Assembly: GCA_963594675.1 (NCBI GenBank)
Contig: CAVBGA010000176.1
Location: 1 to 29,630 of the forward strand
DNA length: 29,630 nt
From: Ruminococcus_G sp963594675
Lineage (GTDB): Bacteria > Bacillota > Clostridia > Lachnospirales > Lachnospiraceae
Reading direction: 5' to 3'
The notes below the pieces were generated by a model that was not told the origin of the DNA, did no database searches, and saw only the letters and a program-made list of their open reading frames with translations. Made by a program: the position numbers and the translations under genes. Below are positions 7,179-15,036 of this stretch, piece after piece; within the stretch, counting starts at the first letter, position 1; every line of letters begins with the position of its first letter.

Positions 7179-8906
7179 TTATTCGCAGAAAATATCTTTA
7201 AGAATCTGCTCTGCACTCATATTTACATAACCATCCGGATCTTTCATAACTCCGCCGATGGTCCAACGGAATCTGTACAATTTTGAACCGCTCAGATAAC
7301 CAGATCCGGCAACATAGCCGTCATTGGTTAGTTTATTATAATAGGAAGAGAAATACTTCTTCATATAACGTTTTGCCAACTGTACTGCCTTGGAATTGGA
7401 GTTGCCACTGGTGGTAACGGTACCTGCCAGCTTCACACCTGCCGGTGAACTATGCATGATTACATAACTTCCATCACTGGCCTTACCCAGAATAATCCAA
7501 ACATGACCATTATATCCTACAATATCGCCGCACCGGAATGAGGGAGAAGATATACCATTCTGTACGGTACCCCATCCTCTTCTAGAGTAAGATGAACCAT
7601 AATCACCAGAGGTATTGGTTACTGACTTCTTACCGCTGGTCTTGTGTAAGGTGTTGTAAGTGGTCCATCCCACAAATCCGGAACAATCCAGACCTGCACC
7701 ATATTTGAATCGGTAATTATTGTAATTGTAACCAGATCCCTGGGTCTTAAAGAAGGCCTTCCAATTAGGATTCACACCAGCTCTTGTGGCATCGGCATTG
7801 TCATGACCGCCACCCCAGATATAAAGGGTATAACCCATGGGCATCATACCATTTAGCATCATGCCCTTAATGGTACGATTGTGGGGATTGATATACTGTC
7901 CCTTGGAATTGAAGAAATATTTGGTTCCACTAATGCTATGAAGACCTGTAAATCTTGCACCCTTAACCTCATAGTCACCCTTGGTTTTAAGATAATATTT
8001 GGATCCGTCAATGGTCTGCCATCCGGTCTTCATTACTCCCTTATCACTCCCTGAAGGGGTAAAGTAGTAATATTTCTTGTTAAGTTTCTTCCAACCAGAG
8101 AAAGCCTGTCCTTTTTCTCCCAGATCTCCAGTTTTCTGGAAACGATAAATCTTACCATTAATGGTTTTCCATCCGGTTGTTACCTGACCTTTTGTTCCCA
8201 AATCTCCAGATTTATCAAAGTAATATACCTTGCCTTTAATGGTATGCATACCCATATAGGCTGCACCATAATGACTGGTAGATGTACGGAAATAGAAATT
8301 CTTTCCGGAAATAATCTGCCATCCAGTTAACATTTTTCCATAATTGCCATCGTTTCCGGAGGTACGCATGTAATAAACATAGCCATCTACTTTAAGCCAT
8401 CCTACCTGAACATATCCACTCTCATTGAAATAGTAGTAATGCCCATCTACTTTATGAAAACCGTCCTTAAGATACTCTTTAGAAGATGTATAATATCTTA
8501 CGCCCTTGGCATTCTCTTCCCACTTGCCAGAGGTCTCAAGAATATCTTCCTCTTCTTCCGTGACAAGTTCTTCCTGAGAATCCTCTGTGCTTTCATCGAT
8601 CTCGGCAGCATCCGTCGTCTCTTCCGTAGTCTCTGTCGCCTCAGGAGTTGCTTCTCCCTCCGTAGACTCATTAACACTCTCACCTGTAACCTCAGGATTC
8701 TGGGCTGTCTCACTTTCCTCTGTGGAAGTCGTACCCGCCTCCGTCACATCTCCGTCGTCAGAAGCAAGTACTGCTCCTTTATCGCTCATGACCTCATCCT
8801 GAGTCGTCTCAGCTAAAACTGCCTGTGGCAGAGACATGCTACCCACCGCACATATCAGCATAGCCGTCGTCAGACCTTTTAAAAGGCCGGATTTGATTCG
8901 ATGCAT
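7179..8906 (-). CDS. Secreted NlpC/P60 peptidoglycan hydrolase with cell-wall-binding repeats
   Basis: The 575-residue protein has a Sec signal peptide (basic start, hydrophobic core, AVLA cut near residue 32), then a Thr/Glu-rich acidic linker (33-125). About eight aromatic repeats of roughly 20-25 residues follow (149-337), each with G-W or G-K-x-Y-Y-F units, such as TGWKTINGKIYRF; these resemble choline/glucan-binding-type repeats that hold proteins on the wall. The C-terminal NlpC/P60 domain has catalytic C408 in LDCSGF, H468 in NGHVW and H485 in MHSS. Such enzymes cut peptide stems of peptidoglycan. The long acidic linker is a likely spacer. The start follows AAGGAGATTTATATT and its own promoter lies upstream. 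Wall ligand and exact bond are not known. Confidence 0.88.
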   Translation of the reverse strand: MHRIKSGLLKGLTTAMLICAVGSMSLPQAVLAETTQDEVMSDKGAVLASDDGDVTEAGTTSTEESETAQNPEVTGESVNESTEGEATPEATETTEETTDAAEIDESTEDSQEELVTEEEEDILETSGKWEENAKGVRYYTSSKEYLKDGFHKVDGHYYYFNESGYVQVGWLKVDGYVYYMRTSGNDGNYGKMLTGWQIISGKNFYFRTSTSHYGAAYMGMHTIKGKVYYFDKSGDLGTKGQVTTGWKTINGKIYRFQKTGDLGEKGQAFSGWKKLNKKYYYFTPSGSDKGVMKTGWQTIDGSKYYLKTKGDYEVKGARFTGLHSISGTKYFFNSKGQYINPHNRTIKGMMLNGMMPMGYTLYIWGGGHDNADATRAGVNPNWKAFFKTQGSGYNYNNYRFKYGAGLDCSGFVGWTTYNTLHKTSGKKSVTNTSGDYGSSYSRRGWGTVQNGISSPSFRCGDIVGYNGHVWIILGKASDGSYVIMHSSPAGVKLAGTVTTSGNSNSKAVQLAKRYMKKYFSSYYNKLTNDGYVAGSGYLSGSKLYRFRWTIGGVMKDPDGYVNMSAEQILKDIFCE

Positions 8907-8988
8907 AATATAAATCTCCTTATATTCTTTTTCATTATCCTGTATGCGATTCCCATATTTTCTACAATTAGGAAATCAATACATATTT

Positions 8989-9017
8989 ATTATATAATTA
9001 TTACGAAATAATTACAA
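8989..9017 (-). promoter_or_regulatory. Putative promoter of the NlpC/P60 gene
   Basis: On the minus strand TTGTAA (9017-9012) and a perfect TATAAT (8994-8989) are separated by 17 bases. The AT-rich spacer contains an imperfect dyad (TAATTAT/AATAATTA). The leader to the ATG is about 75 bases. The intergenic stretch 8907-9332 otherwise holds only the divergent fhs promoter, riboswitch and terminator. Confidence 0.6.
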
Positions 9018-9119
9018 TATGATTTTCTCCACTTTCCGCCTCTTGCATTCGTAAAATATTACTGTTTTTAGAAATATTATAAGGATTATACTGACTTTTC
9101 CCCGAATAGTAAGATATCA

Positions 9120-9148
9120 TTGACTTTATTTTTACGGCATGCTACGAT
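9120..9148 (+). promoter_or_regulatory. Putative promoter of fhs
   Basis: TTGACT (9120-9125), a 17-base spacer and TACGAT (9143-9148) lie immediately upstream of the riboswitch aptamer, placing transcription start near 9155. Confidence 0.65.
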
Positions 9149-9163
9149 TTAGTTGCAAGGAGT

Positions 9164-9234
9164 TATGATGACTGACGGGAAGTGTGGAAAACCACAATGA
9201 AGTCTTAACTCTAGATCGCCGACCGTCTGGGCGC
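9164..9234 (+). ncRNA. ZTP (pfl) riboswitch aptamer
   Basis: The conserved pfl-motif blocks are present: TGATGACTGACGGGA at the 5' side (9167-9181) and CGCCGACCGTCTGGGCG at the 3' side (9217-9233), joined by a GTGTGG-AAAA-CCACA hairpin (about 9182-9196). GACT (9171-9174 region) can pair with AGTC (9201-9204) as P1, CGCC (9217-9220) with GGCG (9230-9233) as P3, and ACGG (9175-9178) with CCGT (9223-9226) as the defining pseudoknot. ZTP riboswitches sense ZMP/ZTP, which build up when 10-formyl-THF is scarce, and typically activate folate one-carbon genes. Its location just before fhs is the classic one that gave the motif its name. A terminator abuts P3 directly. Confidence 0.88.
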
Positions 9235-9269
9235 AGCACTTGCATATTTTTGCATGTGCTGTTTTTTTT
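9234..9269 (+). terminator. Riboswitch-controlled terminator before fhs
   Basis: CAGCACTTGCA (9234-9244) pairs with TGCATGTGCTG (9251-9261), with one mismatch and a six-base loop, and is followed by eight Ts. It begins at the base after the aptamer P3 stem, so ligand-stabilised aptamer would be expected to hinder it (ON switch); the direction of control is inferred from known ZTP riboswitches. Confidence 0.88.
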
Positions 9270-9332
9270 ACCAATCATTAAGGTCAATTGCTACACAATG
9301 GGAGTAGCGGAGGAAAGCGAAAGGAGATTCAC

Positions 9333-11018
9333 ATGGGTTACAAATCAGACATCGAGATTGCTCAGGAATGCGTCATGGAGCCAATCAAGAACATCGCAGA
9401 CAAAGCAGGTATTGATGACAAATATCTGGAACAGTACGGAAAGTACAAAGCAAAGATTGATTACAATCTTCTGAAAGAATCAGATGCCCCCGATGGAAAA
9501 TTGATTCTTGTAACAGCAATCAACCCAACACCGGCTGGTGAAGGTAAGACCACAACGACAGTAGGTCTGGCAGACGGAATGCAAAAACTTGGAAAGAACG
9601 TAATGGTAGCACTTCGTGAGCCTTCCCTTGGACCTGTATTCGGTGTAAAAGGTGGAGCAGCCGGTGGTGGATACGCACAGGTAGTTCCTATGGAAGACAT
9701 TAACCTTCATTTCACAGGTGACTTCCATGCAATCGGTGCAGCCAACAACCTTCTGGCAGCTATGATTGACAACCATATCTATCAGGGCAACAGCCTGAAT
9801 ATCGATCCTCGTAAGATTACCTGGAAGCGTTGTGTAGATATGAATGACAGACAGCTTCGTTATGTAACAGATGGTCTCGGTGGAAAAGCCAACGGTACAC
9901 CTCGTGAAGACGGTTACGACATTACTGTTGCATCCGAGATTATGGCAGTTCTTTGCCTGGCAAATGACATTGACGACCTGAAAAAACGTCTGGCAAGTAT
10001 TATTATCGGATATACCTACGGAAAAGCCGATGAGCAAAAGCCTGTAACTGCAGGTGATCTGAATGCTCAGGGTGCTATGACAGCTCTTTTGAAAGATGCT
10101 CTGAAACCTAACCTGGTTCAGACTCTCGAGCATGTTCCAGCTATCGTTCACGGCGGACCTTTTGCAAATATTGCACATGGCTGTAACTCCGTAATTGCCA
10201 CAAAGATGGCTATGAAACTCGGTGATTACTGCATCACAGAAGCTGGTTTTGGTGCTGACCTTGGTGCTGAGAAGTTTCTGGACATCAAGTGCCGTATGGC
10301 AGGTCTTACACCTTCCGCAGTTGTTATTGTAGCAACCGTACGTGCTCTTAAATATAATGGCGGCGTTCCTAAAGCTGACCTGAACAATGAGAATTTGGAA
10401 GCACTTGAGAAGGGTCTTCCTAACCTGCTTCAGCATGTAAGCAATATCAAAAACGTATATGGTCTTCCCTGCGTAGTTGCTATCAATGCCTTCCCAACAG
10501 ATACCAAGGCAGAGCTTGATCTGGTAGAAGCAAAATGCAAAGAACTGGGTGTTAATGTTGCCTTGTCTGAAGTTTGGGCTAAAGGCGGCGAGGGCGGTAT
10601 CGCTCTGGCAGAAGAAGTTATCCGTCTGGTAGAGGAACCTAGCGAATTCCATTATGCTTATGAGTTGGATGGAAGCATCGAAGATAAGCTGAATCAGATT
10701 GTTCAGAAAGTTTATCACGGAAGAAAAGTTGTTCTTACTAGTAATGCACAAAAACAGGCGAAAGAACTGGAAGCACTTGGATTTGGCAACTGCCCCATCT
10801 GTGTAGCCAAGACCCAGTATAGTTTCACAGATGATCAGACAAAACTGGGCGCACCAAAAGATTTCGATATTACTGTACGTAATCTTAAGATTTCTGCAGG
10901 TGCAGGATTTGTTGTAGCTCTTACCGGAGACATTATGACCATGCCTGGTCTTCCTAAAGTTCCGGCAGCAGAACGTATCGATGTGGACAGTACTGGAAAG
11001 ATTACCGGACTCTTCTAA
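9333..11018 (+). CDS. fhs: Formate-tetrahydrofolate ligase (10-formyl-THF synthetase)
   Basis: The enzyme joins formate to tetrahydrofolate with ATP, giving 10-formyl-THF for purine synthesis, formyl-Met-tRNA and, in acetogens, the methyl branch of the Wood-Ljungdahl pathway. The 561-residue length is normal. The ATP-binding loop NPTPAGEGKTTTTVGL (residues 64-79) and the FTHFS signature REPSLGPVFGVKGGAAGGGY are intact, as is the C-terminal GDIMTMPGLPKVPAA. I place the start at 9333, after AAAGGAGA; an in-frame ATG 45 bases upstream would add an unrelated leader. Expression should be set by the upstream ZTP riboswitch. Codon choice is smoother than in neighbours, fitting high expression. Presence of fhs alone does not prove acetogenesis. 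Confidence 0.97.
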   Translation: MGYKSDIEIAQECVMEPIKNIADKAGIDDKYLEQYGKYKAKIDYNLLKESDAPDGKLILVTAINPTPAGEGKTTTTVGLADGMQKLGKNVMVALREPSLGPVFGVKGGAAGGGYAQVVPMEDINLHFTGDFHAIGAANNLLAAMIDNHIYQGNSLNIDPRKITWKRCVDMNDRQLRYVTDGLGGKANGTPREDGYDITVASEIMAVLCLANDIDDLKKRLASIIIGYTYGKADEQKPVTAGDLNAQGAMTALLKDALKPNLVQTLEHVPAIVHGGPFANIAHGCNSVIATKMAMKLGDYCITEAGFGADLGAEKFLDIKCRMAGLTPSAVVIVATVRALKYNGGVPKADLNNENLEALEKGLPNLLQHVSNIKNVYGLPCVVAINAFPTDTKAELDLVEAKCKELGVNVALSEVWAKGGEGGIALAEEVIRLVEEPSEFHYAYELDGSIEDKLNQIVQKVYHGRKVVLTSNAQKQAKELEALGFGNCPICVAKTQYSFTDDQTKLGAPKDFDITVRNLKISAGAGFVVALTGDIMTMPGLPKVPAAERIDVDSTGKITGLF

Positions 11019-11048
11019 TCTCTCTGATTACTTTTCATTCTGAATATT

Positions 11049-11100
11049 TTTTAGCGCTATTCCAGTTTATTTGGGTAGCGCTAAAATTTGACCTTTTTTT
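11049..11100 (+). terminator. Intrinsic terminator of fhs
   Basis: An 11-bp perfect stem (TTTTAGCGCTA at 11049-11059 with TAGCGCTAAAA at 11076-11086) is followed by TTTGACC and a run of seven Ts. The rest of the 194-base gap to the channel gene is AT-rich; the only promoter-like element is an extended -10 (TGCTATATT, about 11161-11169), which is weak. Confidence 0.8.
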
Positions 11101-11212
11101 CAGGAAATATTCAGTTTTTCAGTGTCTTTTTATTGATAAATATGTAAATGCATAGTTTTTTTGCTATATTCCAGAATATTTCTTTTGTTTTTCTTTTTTA
11201 GGAGGGTGTACA

Positions 11213-11986
11213 ATGTTTGAAGCAGCTTATGAAAATCTTGTCGGTGCTGGCAAGAAAAAATATAATCTATTAACAAAGAATCCTTTCGGCTATTTCTTAT
11301 CTTCCATGGTGGCAGGTATGTTTATCGCCTTTGGTACTTTTATCTCCAACGCTGGTGGCGCCTATATGGATCACGCAGGAGCTAAAAAATTAGTCATATC
11401 TCTTCTTTTCGCTGCAGCCCTGAGCCTTGTAATCAGCTGTGGAAGTGAACTTTTTACAGGTAACGCCATGGTGATGGCCGGAAGCTCTTTCCGAAAAGAA
11501 ATTAGTTGGGCCAACACTTGCAAGCTTCTTGTTTTCTGTTACCTGGGCAATATTGTAGGAAGCTGGATTTCCGTTATCGTTTATCATTTTACCGGTCTGG
11601 ATCAGGCCGATGAGATTGTTGCTCAGTATACAGCTCTGGGAACTGCCAAAGTATCCGCAGGAGCCCTGCAATTGACCATGAGGGGTATCCTCTGTAATGT
11701 TTGCGTCTGTCTTGCGGTATGGTGCAGTTTAAAATTGAAGTCGGAAGCCGCCCAGCTAATCATGGTATTCTGGGCCATCATGGTATTCATGGTTTGTGGT
11801 TTTGAACATAGCATCGCCAATATGAGTTCCATCGGGGAAGCTATGATTGTCACTGCAGGCAGTGATTCTGCTATCGCCATCGGCAGTTACATCTACAATT
11901 TGTTTTTCGTTACTTTGGGAAATCTTATTGGAGCAATCGTATTTGTAGCCTATCCCTATCATAAGATTTCCTCACCTACAAAATAA
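11213..11986 (+). CDS. Formate/nitrite transporter family channel (FocA/NirC-like)
   Basis: This 257-residue membrane protein of about six helices belongs to the FNT family of pentameric channels for formate, nitrite or hydrosulfide. It carries the family motifs GSELFTGN (77-84) in the broken second helix region and GFEHSIANM (196-204), whose H199 is the central pore histidine. The start follows TAGGAGGGTGTACA. It lies 194 bases after fhs on the same strand, separated by a terminator, so it may have its own control. Proximity to fhs favours formate as substrate, but nitrite and hydrosulfide channels share these motifs, so focA is not assigned. Its stop is followed at once by a bidirectional terminator. 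Confidence 0.9.
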   Translation: MFEAAYENLVGAGKKKYNLLTKNPFGYFLSSMVAGMFIAFGTFISNAGGAYMDHAGAKKLVISLLFAAALSLVISCGSELFTGNAMVMAGSSFRKEISWANTCKLLVFCYLGNIVGSWISVIVYHFTGLDQADEIVAQYTALGTAKVSAGALQLTMRGILCNVCVCLAVWCSLKLKSEAAQLIMVFWAIMVFMVCGFEHSIANMSSIGEAMIVTAGSDSAIAIGSYIYNLFFVTLGNLIGAIVFVAYPYHKISSPTK

Positions 11987-11987
11987 T

Positions 11988-12037
11988 ATGAAGATAAAAA
12001 AAGAGTTTCGCAAAAGAAACTCTTTTTTTATCTTCAT
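11988..12037. terminator. Bidirectional intrinsic terminator between convergent genes
   Basis: Perfect 22-base arms (11988-12009 and 12016-12037) surround a six-base loop, GCAAAA. The core GAGTTTC/GAAACTC stem is flanked by A7 and T7, so a U-run follows the hairpin in either direction. It serves both the FNT channel (+) and the ABC permease (-). Confidence 0.93.
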
Positions 12038-12047
12038 TTTTCTGTCA

Positions 12048-13463
12048 TTACTCCGTTCGAATCGCTGCCAGAGGACTTAATTTCATAGCTCTGAGAGCCG
12101 GGAAGAAACCTGCCAGGGCACCTACCAGGACGGCAAATATAAGTGCCAGACCAATCAGCCAAAAGGGGATATAGGACACCATACTTCCTCCATCTCCCGC
12201 ATAATCACTGAGAGCAGCGAAAGCAGAACCGAAATTATTTAAAAGCCAGGATAGAGCTTCACTTAATATAATTCCCACGATTCCGCCAATGAAGCCAATC
12301 ATAGAAGCCTCCATAAGGAACATGGTTCTTATGTTGGAAAGGCTGCATCCTAATACCTTAAGAATACCTATTTCCTTAGTTCTCTCATAAATGGACATCA
12401 TCATAGTATTGGCAATGCCGATGGCTGCTACAAAAAGCGAAACCGCTCCGATTCCTCCCAGAATCAACTGTATACTTTGATACTGTTTTTGCTGTTCCTG
12501 AATCCACTCAGCATTCCATTCCGGCGTATAGCCCATATCCTTGATTTCCTGCTGCACTTCTTTTGCATTGTCCATATTATCAATCTTAATATAAGCACTT
12601 GTGTAATAAATATTTTTGTATGCCTTTCCGGATTTTGTGGTAGGCTGACCAGAAATCGGTTTGTTTTTAAATACCTTTTTTAACTGGGTAATCAAGGCCT
12701 CCACATCACAGTAGACATTATAATTCGTGTCGGAATAGACCGAATCGTCCTCAGAACCTGCCTCAACACCCACTGCAGACATAATATATTTCTTGGGAGG
12801 AGTAACCTTTTCCTCTGTATCTGAGGAAGATTCTTCATCCTCCAAAGAAAAACCTGTATTATCCGAATCTGATTGAGTAGCATAATAGCTATCCGTATCG
12901 AAAATATAATACATTGGCTTGGACAGATCGATATCCGCATTCTCCTCTGAATAATCCCATTCCGACTTCGTAGAATCCGTAAAATAGCTGGTAGCCTGAT
13001 TGCCATAGACAAAGGCAAGACTCTCTCCTTCTTTGGGGAGGCGTCCACTGCCCAGATCAATATTTAGCTTTTCCAAGCCTTCCACAGACATACCGATTAC
13101 TTGAATATCTCCCACATAACGCCCCTGCTTAGCAACCACAGAATATTCCAACACTGGTGATACCAAGGTAACATGATCAATATTTTCAAATTGAGAAATC
13201 ACCTCATCGGTAATTCCCTTGGGTTCTTTGTTGGAGGAGCTGGATTCCGAGGATGTATCCTCATCTGAGGTCACCGTAATCGTGGTAAGTCCTCCACTTC
13301 GCTCCATAGATTCCATGGTGGATTTATTCAAGGCTAATCCCAAAGAGACCATGACAACAATGGATGCCGTACCAATCACTACGCCTAAAACGGTAAGAAA
13401 TGTTCTGAGTTTTCTGCGCCATAGATTACCGCAGCTCATCCCCATCAGATCCCAGAATTTCAT
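12048..13463 (-). CDS. MacB/FtsX-type ABC transporter permease
   Basis: The 471-residue protein has the topology of MacB-like permeases: a cytoplasmic start (NLWRRKLRTFLTVLGVVIGT), one membrane helix (about 20-42), a large extracellular domain (about 45-325) and three C-terminal helices (about 330-360, 375-400, 430-458) ending ALRAMKLSPLAAIRTE. These systems do not move substrate through a channel; they transmit ATPase motion to the outer domain. The extracellular domain includes Ser/Glu-rich low-complexity stretches. The ATG at 13463 lies inside the end of the upstream gene (38-base overlap); I kept it because MKFWDL matches family N-termini. Name-based macrolide export should not be assumed. 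Third gene of the operon. Confidence 0.88.
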   Translation of the reverse strand: MKFWDLMGMSCGNLWRRKLRTFLTVLGVVIGTASIVVMVSLGLALNKSTMESMERSGGLTTITVTSDEDTSSESSSSNKEPKGITDEVISQFENIDHVTLVSPVLEYSVVAKQGRYVGDIQVIGMSVEGLEKLNIDLGSGRLPKEGESLAFVYGNQATSYFTDSTKSEWDYSEENADIDLSKPMYYIFDTDSYYATQSDSDNTGFSLEDEESSSDTEEKVTPPKKYIMSAVGVEAGSEDDSVYSDTNYNVYCDVEALITQLKKVFKNKPISGQPTTKSGKAYKNIYYTSAYIKIDNMDNAKEVQQEIKDMGYTPEWNAEWIQEQQKQYQSIQLILGGIGAVSLFVAAIGIANTMMMSIYERTKEIGILKVLGCSLSNIRTMFLMEASMIGFIGGIVGIILSEALSWLLNNFGSAFAALSDYAGDGGSMVSYIPFWLIGLALIFAVLVGALAGFFPALRAMKLSPLAAIRTE

Positions 13464-15036
13464 CCTGCCATTCCCTTTCTTTCTTATGTTTCCTTCTTAT
13501 GATCAACAGAATGATCACAATAATCACACCAATGATGCCGATGCCGATACCAATCCACTGGAGTACGCTGATTCCCTGACCTGATTCTGCCTCTGCATCC
13601 ATTTCCGCATCATAGGATTCCAGGTCACTCTCATCTACAAGCTCATCTGATACGTAAATATTGCAGCTGGTCTCATAGGTAGATTCGTTGCCATCCTGAT
13701 CTTCATAACTGATGATCAATTTGCAAGTTCCATCCCCACTGCTGACTTCCTTGCCCGTTACCATCATGTCCACAGAACCGGTACCGCCGGTATCAATATT
13801 TCCAATGAAGGAAGAGGTCTCCTCCAGCGAAGGATCATCTGTTTTCACCTTTACGTTATAAAGTTTTGTCTTACCAAGGTTATAAATCTCGAAGGTAACA
13901 TTAGTCTCATCACCAACAGCGATATCAGAAGGAGACACGGTGGGTGTACTGGTCTCAAAACGTGCATCCTGATGTACCGGAACCGAAATATGCAGGGATT
14001 CTTCAAAAGAATTTGCTGAAGAATCTTCATATTTTAATGCAATCTCTACAGGATAGGTGCCCTGAGTCAGATCAGCACCTGCCGTCATCTCAATACTAAC
14101 CTCCTGGCTACTATTTTTCGCAATAGAATCCACGAAAATCGTATCGGATCCATTTACCGGAAGGAAGGCATCTCCGCTGCTCTCAGCACTGCTACTGCTG
14201 CTACTACTGCTGTCACTGGCATCCGGGGTCTGGAAGGTCAACATCATATTACTTACATCCGTCTTTTTGGAGGTATTGCGAAGCTGGAGGACAATTTTGA
14301 AGGTCTCTCCTGCTTTTACACTTTCCGGATCTGTAGTGAACTTCTCAATAATTACACGAGGGGTTGTTCCCTTGCTTTCACTATCCCCATCCGAGCTATC
14401 ACCGCTACTGCTGGAGCTGTCATCGATATAACCTACGTAATCGCTGTCTCCGTCACTGCTGCTATTATTATCAGTCCCCTCAGAAGAGCTGTTATCCACA
14501 GTGCCACCATCGCTGCTCTCAGATGCCTCCACATTCACATAAATGCTTTGTGTTTTTTTGTAGGTTTTTCCATTCTTTTTATAGGTGATGGTATAATCCA
14601 CCTGATTGTAGCCCACCTCAGCGTCTGAACGAATCTTACGATTACTGAATACAACTTCCTTCGAAGCCCCTCCAGCTATTTTCTTTATCTTTTTATAGGA
14701 ATTGGTTTTTGTAATCTCAAAAGGATAGGAAGAAGATTTTGCACTGGTCTTCGCCTTTACAATTACATCCGTTACCTCTTCATCATCCAAATTTGTCAAA
14801 GTGAGAGTAACATCTACCTTGTCTCCCTGCTTTCCCTTAGGTGACTCCTGATCCTTGTCAATGATGACTCCATAATCGTCTTCCGAACTGGAATCTTCAT
14901 CATTAACCGTTATACTGTAACTGCGTCCTGAATTGCTTACTGAGCTGCTGTCTTCGGACTTTGCTGCCATAACCATATGCGGCGTGGCCAAAAGTAGACA
15001 CAAAGCAATTCCTGCAAGTCTAAGCCTGTTCTTCAT
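13426..15036 (-). CDS. Secreted, membrane-anchored multi-beta-domain protein of an ABC operon
   Basis: The 536-residue protein has a signal peptide (cleavage after MVMA, near residue 24) and a C-terminal membrane helix (about 492-515, GIGIGIIGVIIVIILL) followed by a positive RRKHKKER stop-transfer, so it is a type I surface protein. Between these lie about three immunoglobulin-like segments resembling NEW3/CARDB domains (about 45-175, 225-345, 350-470), typified by SVKAGETFKIVLQLRNTS and DIAVGDETNVTFEIYNLG. Ser/Asp/Gly-rich linkers separate them (about 175-220 and a poly-Ser run near 275-290). It overlaps the ATPase gene by 17 bases and the permease gene by 38. Similar proteins in Firmicutes accompany MacB-like ABC genes; no function is established. 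It could be a partner or adaptor of the permease. Confidence 0.8.
   Translation of the reverse strand: MKNRLRLAGIALCLLLATPHMVMAAKSEDSSSVSNSGRSYSITVNDEDSSSEDDYGVIIDKDQESPKGKQGDKVDVTLTLTNLDDEEVTDVIVKAKTSAKSSSYPFEITKTNSYKKIKKIAGGASKEVVFSNRKIRSDAEVGYNQVDYTITYKKNGKTYKKTQSIYVNVEASESSDGGTVDNSSSEGTDNNSSSDGDSDYVGYIDDSSSSSGDSSDGDSESKGTTPRVIIEKFTTDPESVKAGETFKIVLQLRNTSKKTDVSNMMLTFQTPDASDSSSSSSSSAESSGDAFLPVNGSDTIFVDSIAKNSSQEVSIEMTAGADLTQGTYPVEIALKYEDSSANSFEESLHISVPVHQDARFETSTPTVSPSDIAVGDETNVTFEIYNLGKTKLYNVKVKTDDPSLEETSSFIGNIDTGGTGSVDMMVTGKEVSSGDGTCKLIISYEDQDGNESTYETSCNIYVSDELVDESDLESYDAEMDAEAESGQGISVLQWIGIGIGIIGVIIVIILLIIRRKHKKEREWQDEILGSDGDELR

Noticed and set aside
9184..9474. A 96-codon plus-strand frame starting inside the riboswitch
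   Set aside because: It runs through the aptamer, the terminator and the start of fhs in another frame, with no ribosome site; the structured RNA explains this DNA better.
9480..10751. A 423-codon open frame on the minus strand opposite fhs
   Set aside because: It is fully antisense to a strongly conserved gene, its translation is rich in Cys/Ile/Asn without any domain pattern, and it has no ribosome site; it is a by-product of the fhs codon usage.
11049..11212. A second riboswitch or Rex/FNR operator before the formate channel
   Set aside because: The only structure is the fhs terminator; no dyad matching these regulators could be read in the AT-rich remainder.
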